A stretch of DNA of 64,000 nucleotides, taken from assembly GCF_003752025.1 (NCBI RefSeq), contig NZ_RJKR01000009.1, positions 1-64,000 on the forward strand, given 5' to 3'. Origin of the DNA: Curtobacterium sp. PhB115 (GTDB taxonomy: Bacteria; Actinomycetota; Actinomycetes; Actinomycetales; Microbacteriaceae). The notes beneath the pieces are model-generated. The model saw nothing but the letters and a program-made list of their open reading frames with translations. It searched no databases and was not told the origin of the DNA. Made by a program: the position numbers and the translations under genes. Shown here one piece after another: positions 26,958 to 35,539 of the stretch (position 1 is the stretch's first letter; the number at the start of each line of letters is the position of its first letter).

Positions 26958-28127
26958 GTCGACGCCGGCGGGGGAGAGCGCGTACCCGATGGCGAGGGCA
27001 GCTGCGCCCTGCAGCGCTGCGAGCGACCCGGCCCGGGACTGCGCGATGACGAGGTGCTCCGTCGCGAGCGGCATCGAGCGAGAGTAGACGACCTCGCGGA
27101 CGCCGGCGAGCAGGTGTTCCCCGGCCTGCGTGATCGATCCACCGAGGACGATCACCGACGGGTTCATCAGCGAGACGCAGGTCGCGAGCACCTCGCCGAT
27201 GTCACGGCCGGCTTGTCGCACGGCGTAGATCGCGTCGAGGTCGGACCGGTTCACCAGGTCGAGCACGTCCGCGCCGGTGTGCACGTCGTGGCCCTTCGCA
27301 CGGAGGGCCCGTGCGATCGCCGGCCCGGACGCGACGGCTTCGAGGCACCCGGTGTTGCCGCAGTGGCACGGCACGTCGCCGGCACCGGTGACCCGGACGT
27401 GCCCGATGTCCCCGGCGGTGCCCTGCGCGCCGCGCTGCAGGCGGCCCTCGGACACGATGCCGGAACCGATGCCCGTGGCGACCTTGACGAACAGCAGGTG
27501 GTCGACGTCCGGCCAGCCGTGCTCCCGCTCGCCGAGCGCCGCGATGTTCACGTCGTTGTCGAGGAGGACGTGCGCTGCGATGTGCTGACGGAGCCAGGAG
27601 GGCACGTCGAAGCCGTCCCAGCCGGGCATGATCGGCGGGTTGGCCGGGCGCCCGGTGGAGAACTCGACGGGCCCTGGGACCCCGATGCCGATCGCGATGA
27701 CGTCCTCGCGGGCACGGCCGACCTCGTCGAGGAGTTCGTCGATCGTCGACACGAGCCAGGACAGCGTCGGGACGGGGCCGGCGGCGATGTCGATGCGGGC
27801 CTCGCGGACGGCGAGCGGCGCGGCGACGAGGTCGCTGACCGCGACGCGGCCGTGCGAGGCCCCGAGGTCCGCGGCGATGACCAACCGTGCGCGCGGCTTC
27901 AGTGCGACCTGCGCGGGTGGGCGTCCACCGGTGGAGACGGCGGTGTCGACGGGCCCCACGAGACCGACCTCGATGAGGGCGTCGAGGCGCACGCCGATGG
28001 TGGAGCGTGCGAGTCCTGTCAGTGCGGCGAGCTCGGCCCGGGTCCGCGGCACGCCGTCGCGGAGGATCTGGAAGAGCTCGCTCGTCCCGACCGGAGGCGA
28101 CGCTGCCGCCCGGTTCAAGTCGACCAT
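26916..28127 (-). CDS. ROK-family transcriptional regulator
   Basis: Sugar-responsive DNA-binding repressor. Residues 1-80 form a winged helix-turn-helix (ELAALTGLARSTIGVRLDAL), followed by a ROK sugar-kinase-like domain: ADLGASHGRVAVSDL, GIGVPGPVEFSTGRPANPP, LDNDVNIAALGEREHG, and the zinc motif CHCGNTGCLEAVASG. The kinase-fold motifs suggest sugar sensing. ATG at 28127 is chosen; an ATG at 28148 adds seven residues. It is divergent from the sugar cluster that it probably controls. Confidence 0.9.
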   Translation of the reverse strand: MVDLNRAAASPPVGTSELFQILRDGVPRTRAELAALTGLARSTIGVRLDALIEVGLVGPVDTAVSTGGRPPAQVALKPRARLVIAADLGASHGRVAVSDLVAAPLAVREARIDIAAGPVPTLSWLVSTIDELLDEVGRAREDVIAIGIGVPGPVEFSTGRPANPPIMPGWDGFDVPSWLRQHIAAHVLLDNDVNIAALGEREHGWPDVDHLLFVKVATGIGSGIVSEGRLQRGAQGTAGDIGHVRVTGAGDVPCHCGNTGCLEAVASGPAIARALRAKGHDVHTGADVLDLVNRSDLDAIYAVRQAGRDIGEVLATCVSLMNPSVIVLGGSITQAGEHLLAGVREVVYSRSMPLATEHLVIAQSRAGSLAALQGAAALAIGYALSPAGVDELVAFAEGRELVS

Positions 28128-28195
28128 GTGGGGGAGTGAAGCACACATCGAACGCGCCACGCAACGAAGTCCGTCGAAGAACCGGGAACTTCTGC

Positions 28196-28224
28196 TTGAC
28201 CGCCGACAAAAGTGGTCATAGTGT
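28196..28224 (+). promoter_or_regulatory. Promoter of sugar operon with inverted repeats
   Basis: TTGACC (28196-28201) and TAGTGT (28219-28224) with a 17-nt spacer. TGACC (28197) and GGTCA (28214) form an inverted repeat inside the promoter, and GAAG-N9-CTTC lies just upstream; both are candidate sites for the divergent ROK regulator. Confidence 0.6.
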
Positions 28225-28274
28225 GACGCTCGGTCGAAGACGACCCCCCACCATCTCGACGAGGAGAACTCCCG

Positions 28275-29021
28275 GTGACCCAACCGCTCTCGGTCCAGCT
28301 CTACACCGTCCGCGACGCCCTCTCGGCCGACCTCCCCGGCACGCTGCAGCGCATCGCCGACATCGGCTACACGAACGTGGAGGCCTTCGGCTTCGTCGAC
28401 AACGCCGACGAACTCGCTGCTGCCCTGCGTGACGCCGGGCTGACGGCACCGAGCGGTCACGCCCGTCTCCTCGACGCCGGCGAGCAGGACCTCGAGCGCA
28501 TCTTCCACGCGAGCGCCACGATCGGCCTCGGCACCCTCATCGACCCGCACATCGACGAGGCCCGCTGGACCACCCGCGAGGACGTCGAGGCGATCGCCCG
28601 CGAACTGAGCGCCCTCGCCCCGCGTGCGGCCGACCACGGCCTCGTCCTCGGGTACCACAACCACGCGTTCGAGTTCTCGAACCGCATCGACGGCGTCAGC
28701 GCCTACGAGGTCTTCGCCGACGCGCTGTCCGACGACGTCGTGCTCGAGCTCGACACCTACTGGGTGAAGGTCGGCGGCGACGACCCCGTGGCGATCCTCG
28801 GCAAGTACGGCGACAAGGTCCAGTTCCTGCACGTCAAGGACGGCGACGGCTCGCACGACGACGAGAAGCAGGTCGCCGTGGGCAACGGCATCATGCCGAT
28901 CCGCGAGATCATCGCCGCGGCCCCCGACGCCCAGCACGTCGTCGAGCTCGACGGCCACGAGGGCGACGTCCTCAAGGCCGTCGCCGACTCCTACACGTTC
29001 CTGCAGGGAGTCCGCGCGTGA
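28275..29021 (+). CDS. Sugar phosphate isomerase/epimerase-like TIM-barrel protein
   Basis: The 248-residue protein belongs to the xylose-isomerase-like TIM-barrel family: start VQLYTVRDAL, YTNVEAFG, LGYHNHAFEF with metal-binding His, ELDTYWVKVGGDDP with Glu/Asp, and FLHVKDGDG. Relatives isomerise or epimerise sugars, or act on 3-keto-glycosides with a Gfo/Idh partner. The next gene overlaps by 4 bp (GTGA), so joint action of the two is likely. Start GTG follows GAGGAGAACTCCC. Confidence 0.87.
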   Translation: MTQPLSVQLYTVRDALSADLPGTLQRIADIGYTNVEAFGFVDNADELAAALRDAGLTAPSGHARLLDAGEQDLERIFHASATIGLGTLIDPHIDEARWTTREDVEAIARELSALAPRAADHGLVLGYHNHAFEFSNRIDGVSAYEVFADALSDDVVLELDTYWVKVGGDDPVAILGKYGDKVQFLHVKDGDGSHDDEKQVAVGNGIMPIREIIAAAPDAQHVVELDGHEGDVLKAVADSYTFLQGVRA

Positions 29022-30145
29022 GCGACACGAGCAGCGCCCGCGGGACCGGTCCGGTCGGGGTCGGCGTCATCGGCGCCGGGGTCATCTCGGACCAGTACCT
29101 CTCGAACCTCACCGTCTTCCCGGACGTCGAGGTCCGGTTCATCGCCGACATCGACCTCCCGCGCGCAGCGGCACAGGCCGAGAAGTGGGGCGTCGCGGCG
29201 TCCGGCACCGTCGAGGAGCTCCTGGCCGACGACGCCATCGAGATCGTCGTCAACCTCACGATCCCGGCCGCGCACGTCGAGGTCGCGCTGCAGGTCCTCG
29301 CCGCCGGCAAGCACGTGTGGGGCGAGAAGCCCTACGCCCTCGACCGCGAGAGCGCCGCCCAGCTGCGCGATGCCGCTCGCGCCGCCGGCACCACCGTCAG
29401 CGTCGCCCCGGACACGTTCCTCGGCGCCGGGCTGCAGACCGCGCTCCGCACCATCCGCGACGGCCGCATCGGCACGCCCCTCAACGGACTGACGCTCTTC
29501 CAGAGCCCCGGCCCGGAGTCCTGGCACCCGAGCCCCGAGTTCCTGTTCGCGTACGGTGCCGGCCCGCTGTTCGACATCGGCCCGTACTACATCACGACCC
29601 TCGTGCAGGCGTTCGGCCCGGTGGCGAAGGTGACGGCGACGTCGTCGAAGTCCCGCGCCACGCGCACGATCGGTTCCGGTCCGAAGGCCGGCACCGAGTT
29701 CCCGGTCGAGGTGCCGACGAACCACTCGGCGCTCATCGAGTTCGAGAACGGCGGGAGCGCGCAGAGCGTCTTCTCGTTCGAGTCCGACCGTGGCCGCACC
29801 GGCTTCGTCGAGATCGCGGGCGAGACCGGCACGGTCGTGTTCCCCGACCCGAACGAGTTCGACGGCGACACCGAGCTGTACGCGCTCGGTTCCGACGAGC
29901 CCGAGGTCATCCCGGCCGTCGGCTCCACCTACTCGCGCGGCACCGGCGTGGTCGACCTCGCCCGCTCCATCCGCGCGGGCGTCGAGAACCGGGTCCCCGG
30001 TGCGCTCGCCTTCCACGTCCTCGACGTGATGGTCTCCATCGCCGAGGCAGCAGAACGTGGCGAGGCGGTGCTCGTCGAGAGCACCGTGTCGCCCTCCCCG
30101 ACCCTCCCCGAGGGTTGGGACCCCGCGGAGCGAACCCTGGCCTGA
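29018..30145 (+). CDS. Gfo/Idh/MocA-family oxidoreductase
   Basis: NAD(P)-dependent sugar dehydrogenase-like protein of 375 residues. N-terminal Rossmann motif VGVIGAGVISDQYLSNL, then the family EKP motif in HVWGEKPYALDRE; the catalytic-site region is GPLFDIGPYYITTLVQ, matching the usual D-x3-H/Y pattern with Tyr positions. Overlaps the TIM-barrel gene and is followed by a sugar ABC transporter, suggesting oxidation of a sugar, inositol or glycoside after uptake. The substrate is not known. Confidence 0.9.
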   Translation: MSDTSSARGTGPVGVGVIGAGVISDQYLSNLTVFPDVEVRFIADIDLPRAAAQAEKWGVAASGTVEELLADDAIEIVVNLTIPAAHVEVALQVLAAGKHVWGEKPYALDRESAAQLRDAARAAGTTVSVAPDTFLGAGLQTALRTIRDGRIGTPLNGLTLFQSPGPESWHPSPEFLFAYGAGPLFDIGPYYITTLVQAFGPVAKVTATSSKSRATRTIGSGPKAGTEFPVEVPTNHSALIEFENGGSAQSVFSFESDRGRTGFVEIAGETGTVVFPDPNEFDGDTELYALGSDEPEVIPAVGSTYSRGTGVVDLARSIRAGVENRVPGALAFHVLDVMVSIAEAAERGEAVLVESTVSPSPTLPEGWDPAERTLA

Positions 30146-30233
30146 CCGGCCGGGGGTCACCCGCACCCCACACAGCAGCACCCGACAGCAACACCCCTCA
30201 CGCACCATCTCAACGACGAGAAAGTAGAGAGTC

Positions 30234-31535
30234 ATGCGCACTGCCATCCGCGCACTGGCCATCACCGCCGCCGCAGCACTCACCGTCACCGGCCTCGCAG
30301 CCTGCTCCTCGGGATCCTCCGGCGACGCCGGCGACTCGAAGACGCTCACCTACTGGGCGTCCAACCAGGGCACGTCCCTGCAGAACGACAAGGAGGTGCT
30401 GACCCCCGTCCTCAAGAAGTTCACCAAGGAGACCGGGATCAAGGTCAACCTCCAGGTCATCGGTTGGAACGACCTGCAGAACAAGATCCAGACCGCCGTC
30501 ACCTCGGGCAACGGCCCGGACGTCGTCAACATCGGCAACACCTGGGCGACCTCGCTCCAGGCCACCGGCGCCTTCCAGGAGTTCGGTGACTCGGAGATGA
30601 AGGCGATCGGCGGCGAGGACAAGTTCGGCAAGGTCGCACTGTCCACCGGTGGCGCCCCCGGCAAGACCGTCACGAGTGTCCCGCTCTACGGCCTCGCCTA
30701 CGGCCTGTACTACAACAAGGCGATGCTCGCCGACGCCGGCATCACCCCGCCCACCACGTGGGAGGACCTGGTGAAGGACGCCAAGCAGCTCACCACCGGT
30801 GACACGTACGGCTTCAGCCTCGCCGGCGGTTCCTACACCGAGAACTCGCACTTCGCGTTCATCAACTCGGCGCAGAACGGTGGCGAGTGGTTCGACAAGG
30901 ACGGCAAGCCCACGTTCACGTCGAAGGCGAACGTCGACGGCATCAAGCGCTACCTGGACCTCATGCAGGACGCCAAGGTCGCCAACCCGTCGAACGCGCA
31001 GTACGACAACGCGACGCAGTCGGTCACGGACTTCGCGAACAAGAAGGCCGCGTTCATCCTGAACCAGAACAACGCCAACGCGACGATCGAGTCCCTCGGC
31101 ATGAAGTCGTCCGAGTACGGCGTGGTCGCCCTGCCCGCACCGAAGGGTGGCGAGGAGATCGCTTCCTTCCCCGCCGGCATCAACCTGTCGATCTTCAAGA
31201 ACACGAAGAACAAGGACGGCGCGCTCAAGTTCGTCAAGTACATGACGAGCATGGACACGCAGACGACGCTCGACAAGCCGTACTCGGCCCTCCCGGTGCT
31301 CGCCGCCGCGGCTGACTCGGTCACCGACGAGCAGACGAAGACGTTCCTCGACATCTACAACAACAAGGCCAAGCCGCTCCCGCTCGTGCCTGCCGAGGAC
31401 CAGTTCGAGTCCACGGTCGGCAAGGCGATGAACGACATGTTCGCCAAGATCGCGACCGGTTCGAAGGTGTCCGACGCGGACATCAAGTCGGCGCTCCAGA
31501 CCGCCCAGGACCAGGTGTCCCAGGCTGCTGGTTGA
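30234..31535 (+). CDS. Sugar ABC transporter substrate-binding lipoprotein
   Basis: Family 1 (MalE-like) solute-binding protein, 433 residues. Signal peptide with lipobox LAAC (Cys24), then a Ser/Gly linker and the mature domain starting LTYWASNQGT, with GNGPDVVNIGNTW, GLYYNKAMLADAGI, TTWEDLVKDAKQL and AAFILNQNNA. ATG preceded by GAGAAAGTAGAG. Works with the two permeases downstream; no ATPase gene is in the cluster, so a shared one encoded elsewhere is expected. Confidence 0.93.
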   Translation: MRTAIRALAITAAAALTVTGLAACSSGSSGDAGDSKTLTYWASNQGTSLQNDKEVLTPVLKKFTKETGIKVNLQVIGWNDLQNKIQTAVTSGNGPDVVNIGNTWATSLQATGAFQEFGDSEMKAIGGEDKFGKVALSTGGAPGKTVTSVPLYGLAYGLYYNKAMLADAGITPPTTWEDLVKDAKQLTTGDTYGFSLAGGSYTENSHFAFINSAQNGGEWFDKDGKPTFTSKANVDGIKRYLDLMQDAKVANPSNAQYDNATQSVTDFANKKAAFILNQNNANATIESLGMKSSEYGVVALPAPKGGEEIASFPAGINLSIFKNTKNKDGALKFVKYMTSMDTQTTLDKPYSALPVLAAAADSVTDEQTKTFLDIYNNKAKPLPLVPAEDQFESTVGKAMNDMFAKIATGSKVSDADIKSALQTAQDQVSQAAG

Positions 31536-31542
31536 TCCACCC

Positions 31543-31584
31543 TGGAGGCCCGGGTCGCGTCCGCAGGACGCGCCCGGGCCTCCG
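31543..31584 (+). terminator. Hairpin between binding protein and permease genes
   Basis: GGAGGCCCGGGTCGCGTCC can pair with GGACGCGCCCGGGCCTCC. It lacks a T tract. Such hairpins between the binding-protein and permease genes often lower downstream expression or stabilise the upstream message. Confidence 0.6.
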
Positions 31585-31639
31585 CCCCTCCTCTCCAGAC
31601 CGGCCACCAGCCGGTCGTGAGCCTCCGGTCTCACGCACG

Positions 31640-31655
31640 CCGCGCCTCCAGTCCG
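31640..31655. repeat. Dispersed repeat, family 2 (exact 16-mer)
   Basis: Exact copy of CCGCGCCTCCAGTCCG, also present at 51366-51381 and inverted at 35438-35453. It lies in the gap before the first permease gene. Confidence 0.7.
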
Positions 31656-31713
31656 CTGCCACGGACGGACGTGTGAAGCACCCGATCCCCCTCCTGCCGA
31701 AAGGCCCCCGCCC

Positions 31714-32709
31714 ATGTCCACGACGGTCCTGCCCGATTCGGAGCGCATCGACCTGACGCACACGAAGGGCTCGACGATGTCGGGCCGTCCGCCAGGTCGC
31801 AAGCGCAAGACCCACTGGCTGCCCTACGCGCTCGTCGCGCCGGCCATCCTCTTCGAGCTGCTCATCCACATCGTCCCGATGCTCACCGGCATCTGGATCT
31901 CGTTCATCCAGCTCACCAAGTACTTCATCGCGAACTGGGGCGCAGCGCCCTTCGCCGGGTTCCGGAACTACTCCGTCGTCATCGACTTCGACCAGGCCAT
32001 CGGTCGCGGTGTCCTGAACTCGTTCCTGATCACCTGCGCCTTCACGGTCCTCGTGGTCGGGCTCTCCTGGACCTTCGGCATGGCCGCGGCCGTGGCACTG
32101 CAGAAGCCCTTCGCGGGCCGCGGACTCTTCCGCACCCTGTTCCTCGTGCCGTACGCGCTGCCCATGTACGCCGGTGTGATCACCTGGAAGTTCATGTTCC
32201 AGCGCGACTCCGGGGCGTTGAACCACCTGCTGGTGGACCAGTTGCACCTGTTCGGCGGGAACGCCCCGTTCTGGCTCATCGGCAACAACGCGTTCGTCGC
32301 AGTGGTCGTCGTGGCGATCTGGAAGACCTGGCCCTTCGCCTTCCTGATGCTCATGGCCGGTCTGCAGTCCGTCCCGAACGACGTGTACGAGGCCGCATCG
32401 GTCGACGGCGCGAAGCCGTTCCGCCAGTGGCGCTCGATCACCCTGCCGATGGTGCGTCCGGTCAACGTGACGCTCGTGCTGGTGATGTTCCTCTGGACGT
32501 TCAACGACTTCAACACGCCGTTCGTCCTGTTCGGCTCGACCGCGCAGCCACCCGCGGCCGACCTGTTGAGCTTCCACATCTACAACGCGTCGTTCATCAC
32601 CTGGAACTTCGGCTCCGGCGCCGCGATGAGCGTCCTGCTCCTCCTCTTCCTGCTCGTCGTCACCGGCATCTACCTCGCCGTGACCAACCGGAGGTCCGTC
32701 CGTGCGTGA
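31714..32709 (+). CDS. Sugar ABC transporter permease (MalF-like)
   Basis: 331-residue inner-membrane protein with about six helices. The cytosolic EAA loop that contacts the ATPase is visible as EAASVDGAKPFRQWRSITLP. The first ~35 residues are hydrophilic and Thr/Lys-rich. The next gene starts in an 8-bp overlap. Together with the binding protein it makes the uptake system of the ROK-controlled cluster. Confidence 0.93.
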   Translation: MSTTVLPDSERIDLTHTKGSTMSGRPPGRKRKTHWLPYALVAPAILFELLIHIVPMLTGIWISFIQLTKYFIANWGAAPFAGFRNYSVVIDFDQAIGRGVLNSFLITCAFTVLVVGLSWTFGMAAAVALQKPFAGRGLFRTLFLVPYALPMYAGVITWKFMFQRDSGALNHLLVDQLHLFGGNAPFWLIGNNAFVAVVVVAIWKTWPFAFLMLMAGLQSVPNDVYEAASVDGAKPFRQWRSITLPMVRPVNVTLVLVMFLWTFNDFNTPFVLFGSTAQPPAADLLSFHIYNASFITWNFGSGAAMSVLLLLFLLVVTGIYLAVTNRRSVRA

Positions 32710-33541
32710 GACAACTGGCGCCAAGTCCTTCAAGATCGTCACCCTGGTCGTCCTGACCCTGTTCACGGTCGTTCCGCTCTACGTGATGATCACCACGGCC
32801 ATCAAGCCGCTCGGTGACGTGCAGAACAACTTCACGTGGATCCCGACGAACATCACCTTCCAGCCGTTCATCGACATGTGGTCGACGGTCCCGCTCGGTC
32901 GGTACTTCATCAACTCGCTCGTGGTGTGCACGGTGGCCACGGTGTTCTCGCTGATCATCGCGACCTTCGCCGCCTACGGTGTCTCGCGCTGGAACTTCAA
33001 GGGCAAGAGCACCTTCACCACCGCGGTGCTCTCCACCCAGATGTTCCCCGGCGTGCTGTTCCTGCTCCCGCTGTTCCTCATCTTCACGAACCTCGGGAAC
33101 ACGCTCGGCATCCAGCTCGTCGGGTCGTGGCTCGGCCTGATCATCACGTACCTGACGTTCACGCTGCCGTTCTCGATCTGGATGCTCGCGGGCTACTTCG
33201 AGACGATCCCGCGTGAGCTCGACGAAGCAGCGATGGTCGACGGCTCCGGTCCGATGGGTGCCCTGTTCCGGGTCATCCTGCCCTCGGCTCGCCCGGGTCT
33301 GGTCGCGGTCGGCATCTACTCGTTCATGACGGCCTGGGGTGAGGTCCTCTTCGCCTCGGTCATGACGAACGGTCTCGGCTCGACGCTCGCGGTCGGTCTG
33401 CAGCAGTACTCGACGCAGACGAACGTGTACTGGAACCAGGTGATGGCGGCGTCCCTCGTCGTGTCGATCCCGGTCGTGGCCGCGTTCCTCGTGGTCCAGC
33501 GCCAGTTCGTGGCCGGCCTGACCGCAGGTGCCGTGAAGTAG
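32702..33541 (+). CDS. Sugar ABC transporter permease (MalG-like)
   Basis: 279-residue permease with six predicted helices and the EAA-type loop ELDEAAMVDGSGPMGALFRV. The C-terminus VVQRQFVAGLTAGAVK is characteristic of MalG/carbohydrate permeases. Starts within the end of the MalF-like gene (GTG at 32702), indicating translational coupling. Confidence 0.94.
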   Translation: MRETTGAKSFKIVTLVVLTLFTVVPLYVMITTAIKPLGDVQNNFTWIPTNITFQPFIDMWSTVPLGRYFINSLVVCTVATVFSLIIATFAAYGVSRWNFKGKSTFTTAVLSTQMFPGVLFLLPLFLIFTNLGNTLGIQLVGSWLGLIITYLTFTLPFSIWMLAGYFETIPRELDEAAMVDGSGPMGALFRVILPSARPGLVAVGIYSFMTAWGEVLFASVMTNGLGSTLAVGLQQYSTQTNVYWNQVMAASLVVSIPVVAAFLVVQRQFVAGLTAGAVK

Positions 33542-33570
33542 CGGTTCCTTTCTCTGCTCTGCTCTGCCGG

Positions 33571-33633
33571 ACTTTCGGGCTGAGCGACATCCCACGCGGC
33601 GAACTGCCCGTGAGATGTCGCTCAGCCCGAAGT
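33571..33633. repeat. Dispersed palindromic repeat, family 1 (copy A)
   Basis: Long inverted repeat with arms ACTTTCGGGCTGAGCGACAT and ATGTCGCTCAGCCCGAAGT and a 25-nt centre. Shares the GAGCGACA core and the GGGC-GTTCGCCGCG centre with copy C in reverse orientation. It may also act as a terminator. Confidence 0.85.
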
Positions 33634-33669
33634 CTGTTCCGGGCCTCTCCGACCCGACAGGATGGAGCC

Positions 33670-34608
33670 ATGAGCGACGCGCGCGGACGGCAGCTGCTGC
33701 CGGGACAGACCAGCCGGGTGCACGTGTACGACGTCGCATCCCGCAGCAGCCGCCTGGTGTTCGAGTCGACCACCGTGCTGGTGGAGGCACCGAACGTCCT
33801 CGACGACGACACCCTCGTGCTCAACGGCAACGGCGACCTGTGGCTGCTCCCGCTGCCGCCAGCCGACAGCGGCACGGTGCTCGACGCGTCCGCGCTGGTC
33901 CCGGTGCCGATGGACGGCGCGCCGGAGATCAACAACGACCACGTGCTCGACCCGTCCGGGTCCTCGGTGGTGGTGACCGGCAGGGACGGCGAGCTGTACC
34001 GCGTCCCGCTGCCCGACGGCGGCACGGCGACGCGGATCACCGACGTGGCCGCCGCGCTCCCGGTGCGCCGCAAGTTCTACCTGCACGGCATCGCCGCGGA
34101 CGGCAGCGCGCTCGCGGCGATCGTGGGGGAACTGTCCGAGGACGGCGTCTGGACCACCGACGTCGCGCGCGTCGACCCGGACACGGGCGAGCCGACCTTC
34201 CTGACGCGCGACGAGTACGCCGACGACGGCTGCACGTTCGCGGGGGAGTTCGTGGTCTTCAACACCGAGCGCTTCACACCGGGGACAGCCCAGCTCGCGG
34301 CGCTGTGGCCCGGGTCCGACCAGCCGGTCCGGATCACGAACGACGACCGGGTGAACTGGTTCCCGCACGTCGCACCGGACGGGGAGCACCTGCTCCACCT
34401 GTCCTACGAGCCCGGTGTCCAGGGGCACCCGGCCGACCACCGCGTGGAACTCCGTCTGCTGCCAGGGGCGCTGGTCCGTGGCGCCCGGATCGCCGTCGTG
34501 CCGGAGACCCTCGTGGTGCTCGACGGCGGTCAGGGAACGATCAACGTCCCACCGTGGTCGCCGGACTCGACCTGGTTCGCGTACTGCGACTACCCGGTCA
34601 CGGCGTAG
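33670..34608 (+). CDS. TolB-like beta-propeller protein
   Basis: A 312-residue protein without signal peptide or membrane segment. Repeating strand-turn patterns with DDDTLVLNGNGDLWLLPLP, DPSGSSVVVTGRDGELYRVPLP and the C-terminal INVPPWSPDSTWFAYCDYP resemble TolB/WD40-type propeller blades. Function unknown. It follows the sugar transporter genes on the same strand but a palindromic repeat separates them, so operon membership is uncertain. ATG follows CAGGAT by 6 nt. Confidence 0.78.
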   Translation: MSDARGRQLLPGQTSRVHVYDVASRSSRLVFESTTVLVEAPNVLDDDTLVLNGNGDLWLLPLPPADSGTVLDASALVPVPMDGAPEINNDHVLDPSGSSVVVTGRDGELYRVPLPDGGTATRITDVAAALPVRRKFYLHGIAADGSALAAIVGELSEDGVWTTDVARVDPDTGEPTFLTRDEYADDGCTFAGEFVVFNTERFTPGTAQLAALWPGSDQPVRITNDDRVNWFPHVAPDGEHLLHLSYEPGVQGHPADHRVELRLLPGALVRGARIAVVPETLVVLDGGQGTINVPPWSPDSTWFAYCDYPVTA

Positions 34609-34658
34609 CGGCCGGTGGCCGCCGCGGGTGGCCGCGGCGGGCGGTCGCCGCGAACACT

Positions 34659-34712
34659 CGCGCTCAGCGACAGTTCACGCGCTGTGGGAGCCGTGAACTG
34701 TCGCTGAGCGCG
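34659..34712. repeat. Dispersed palindromic repeat, family 1 (copy B)
   Basis: Perfect 21-bp inverted arms (left 34659-34679, right 34692-34712, right arm beginning CGTGAACTGTCGCTGAGCGC) with a 12-nt loop. It lies between convergent genes. The right arm is identical to that of copy C. Confidence 0.92.
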
Positions 34713-34759
34713 AATGCTGCGCGCGGACGCTGCGCGGAGAGGGGAGGCAGAACCGCCCC

Positions 34760-35539
34760 TCAGACCTCGCGGACCTGCCCCTGCTTGATGTGGAGGCGAC
34801 GCTCGGCCCGCTTCGCCACCCACGAGTCGTGCGTGACGATGACGACCGTCAGGCCGCGTTCCTTCCACTGCTTCTCGATGAGCCCCATGATCTCGTCACG
34901 GGTGCCCTCGTCGAGCGCTCCGGTCGGCTCGTCCGCGAGCAGCACGCTCGGGTTCTTCACCAGCGCTCGGGCGATCGCCACGCGCTGCTGCTGTCCACCG
35001 GACAGCTCCGCGGGCAGGTGGTCGAGCCGTTCGCCGAGGCCGACCTCCTTGAGCGCGGAGGTCGCGCGCTCCCGGATCTCGGTGCGCGAGCGGTTCGCCA
35101 GCGACCCGGCGAACGCGGTCTCCACGTTCTCGAGCGCCGTCAACGTCGGGATGAGGTTGAAGCTCTGGAACACGAAGCCGATCTCGGTCGCCCGCAGGTC
35201 GGTGAGCGCGCCGTCGCCGAGCTTCGCGACGTCCCGGTCACCACCGAGGTGGATCGAGCCGGCGGAGGGCCGGTCGAGCGCGCCGAGCATCTGCAGCAGC
35301 GTCGACTTACCGCCACCGGTCGGCCCCTGGATCGCGACGAGCTGCCCCTGCGGGATCGTCAGGTCGACGTTCGTCAGGGCGGTGATGGTCCGGTTCTTCT
35401 GCTTGTACGTCTTGCTCACGTTGGTCAGCCGGTACATCGGACTGGAGGCGCGGGTCGCCTCCGCCGCGGAGGGTGCGGTCTCGGTGCTGGTCACGGTTGC
35501 TCCTGTCGTCGGTTCGGTCGTGTCGGTGCTGCCGGTCAT
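34760..35539 (-). CDS. ABC transporter ATP-binding protein (MacB/LolD type)
   Basis: 259-residue ATPase that pairs with the overlapping permease gene. Visible are a Thr/Ala-rich N-terminal tail of about 35 residues, Walker A GPTGGGKST, Q-loop FQSFNLIP, signature LSGGQQQR, Walker B VLLADEPTGALD and switch His in VTHDS. The family exports lipids or peptides or works mechanically on envelope substrates. A family 2 repeat (35438-35453) lies inside the N-terminal tail codons. ATG overlaps the permease stop (ATGA). Confidence 0.93.
   Translation of the reverse strand: MTGSTDTTEPTTGATVTSTETAPSAAEATRASSPMYRLTNVSKTYKQKNRTITALTNVDLTIPQGQLVAIQGPTGGGKSTLLQMLGALDRPSAGSIHLGGDRDVAKLGDGALTDLRATEIGFVFQSFNLIPTLTALENVETAFAGSLANRSRTEIRERATSALKEVGLGERLDHLPAELSGGQQQRVAIARALVKNPSVLLADEPTGALDEGTRDEIMGLIEKQWKERGLTVVIVTHDSWVAKRAERRLHIKQGQVREV
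35438..35453. repeat. Family 2 16-mer inside a coding region
   Basis: Inverted exact copy of CCGCGCCTCCAGTCCG within the codons for the low-complexity N-terminal tail of the ABC ATPase (segment TRASSPM). Confidence 0.75.

Noticed and set aside
31543..31584. Strong transcription terminator splitting the sugar operon
   Set aside because: Hairpin has no T tract and the permeases depend on the binding protein; treated as a partial or stabilising hairpin.
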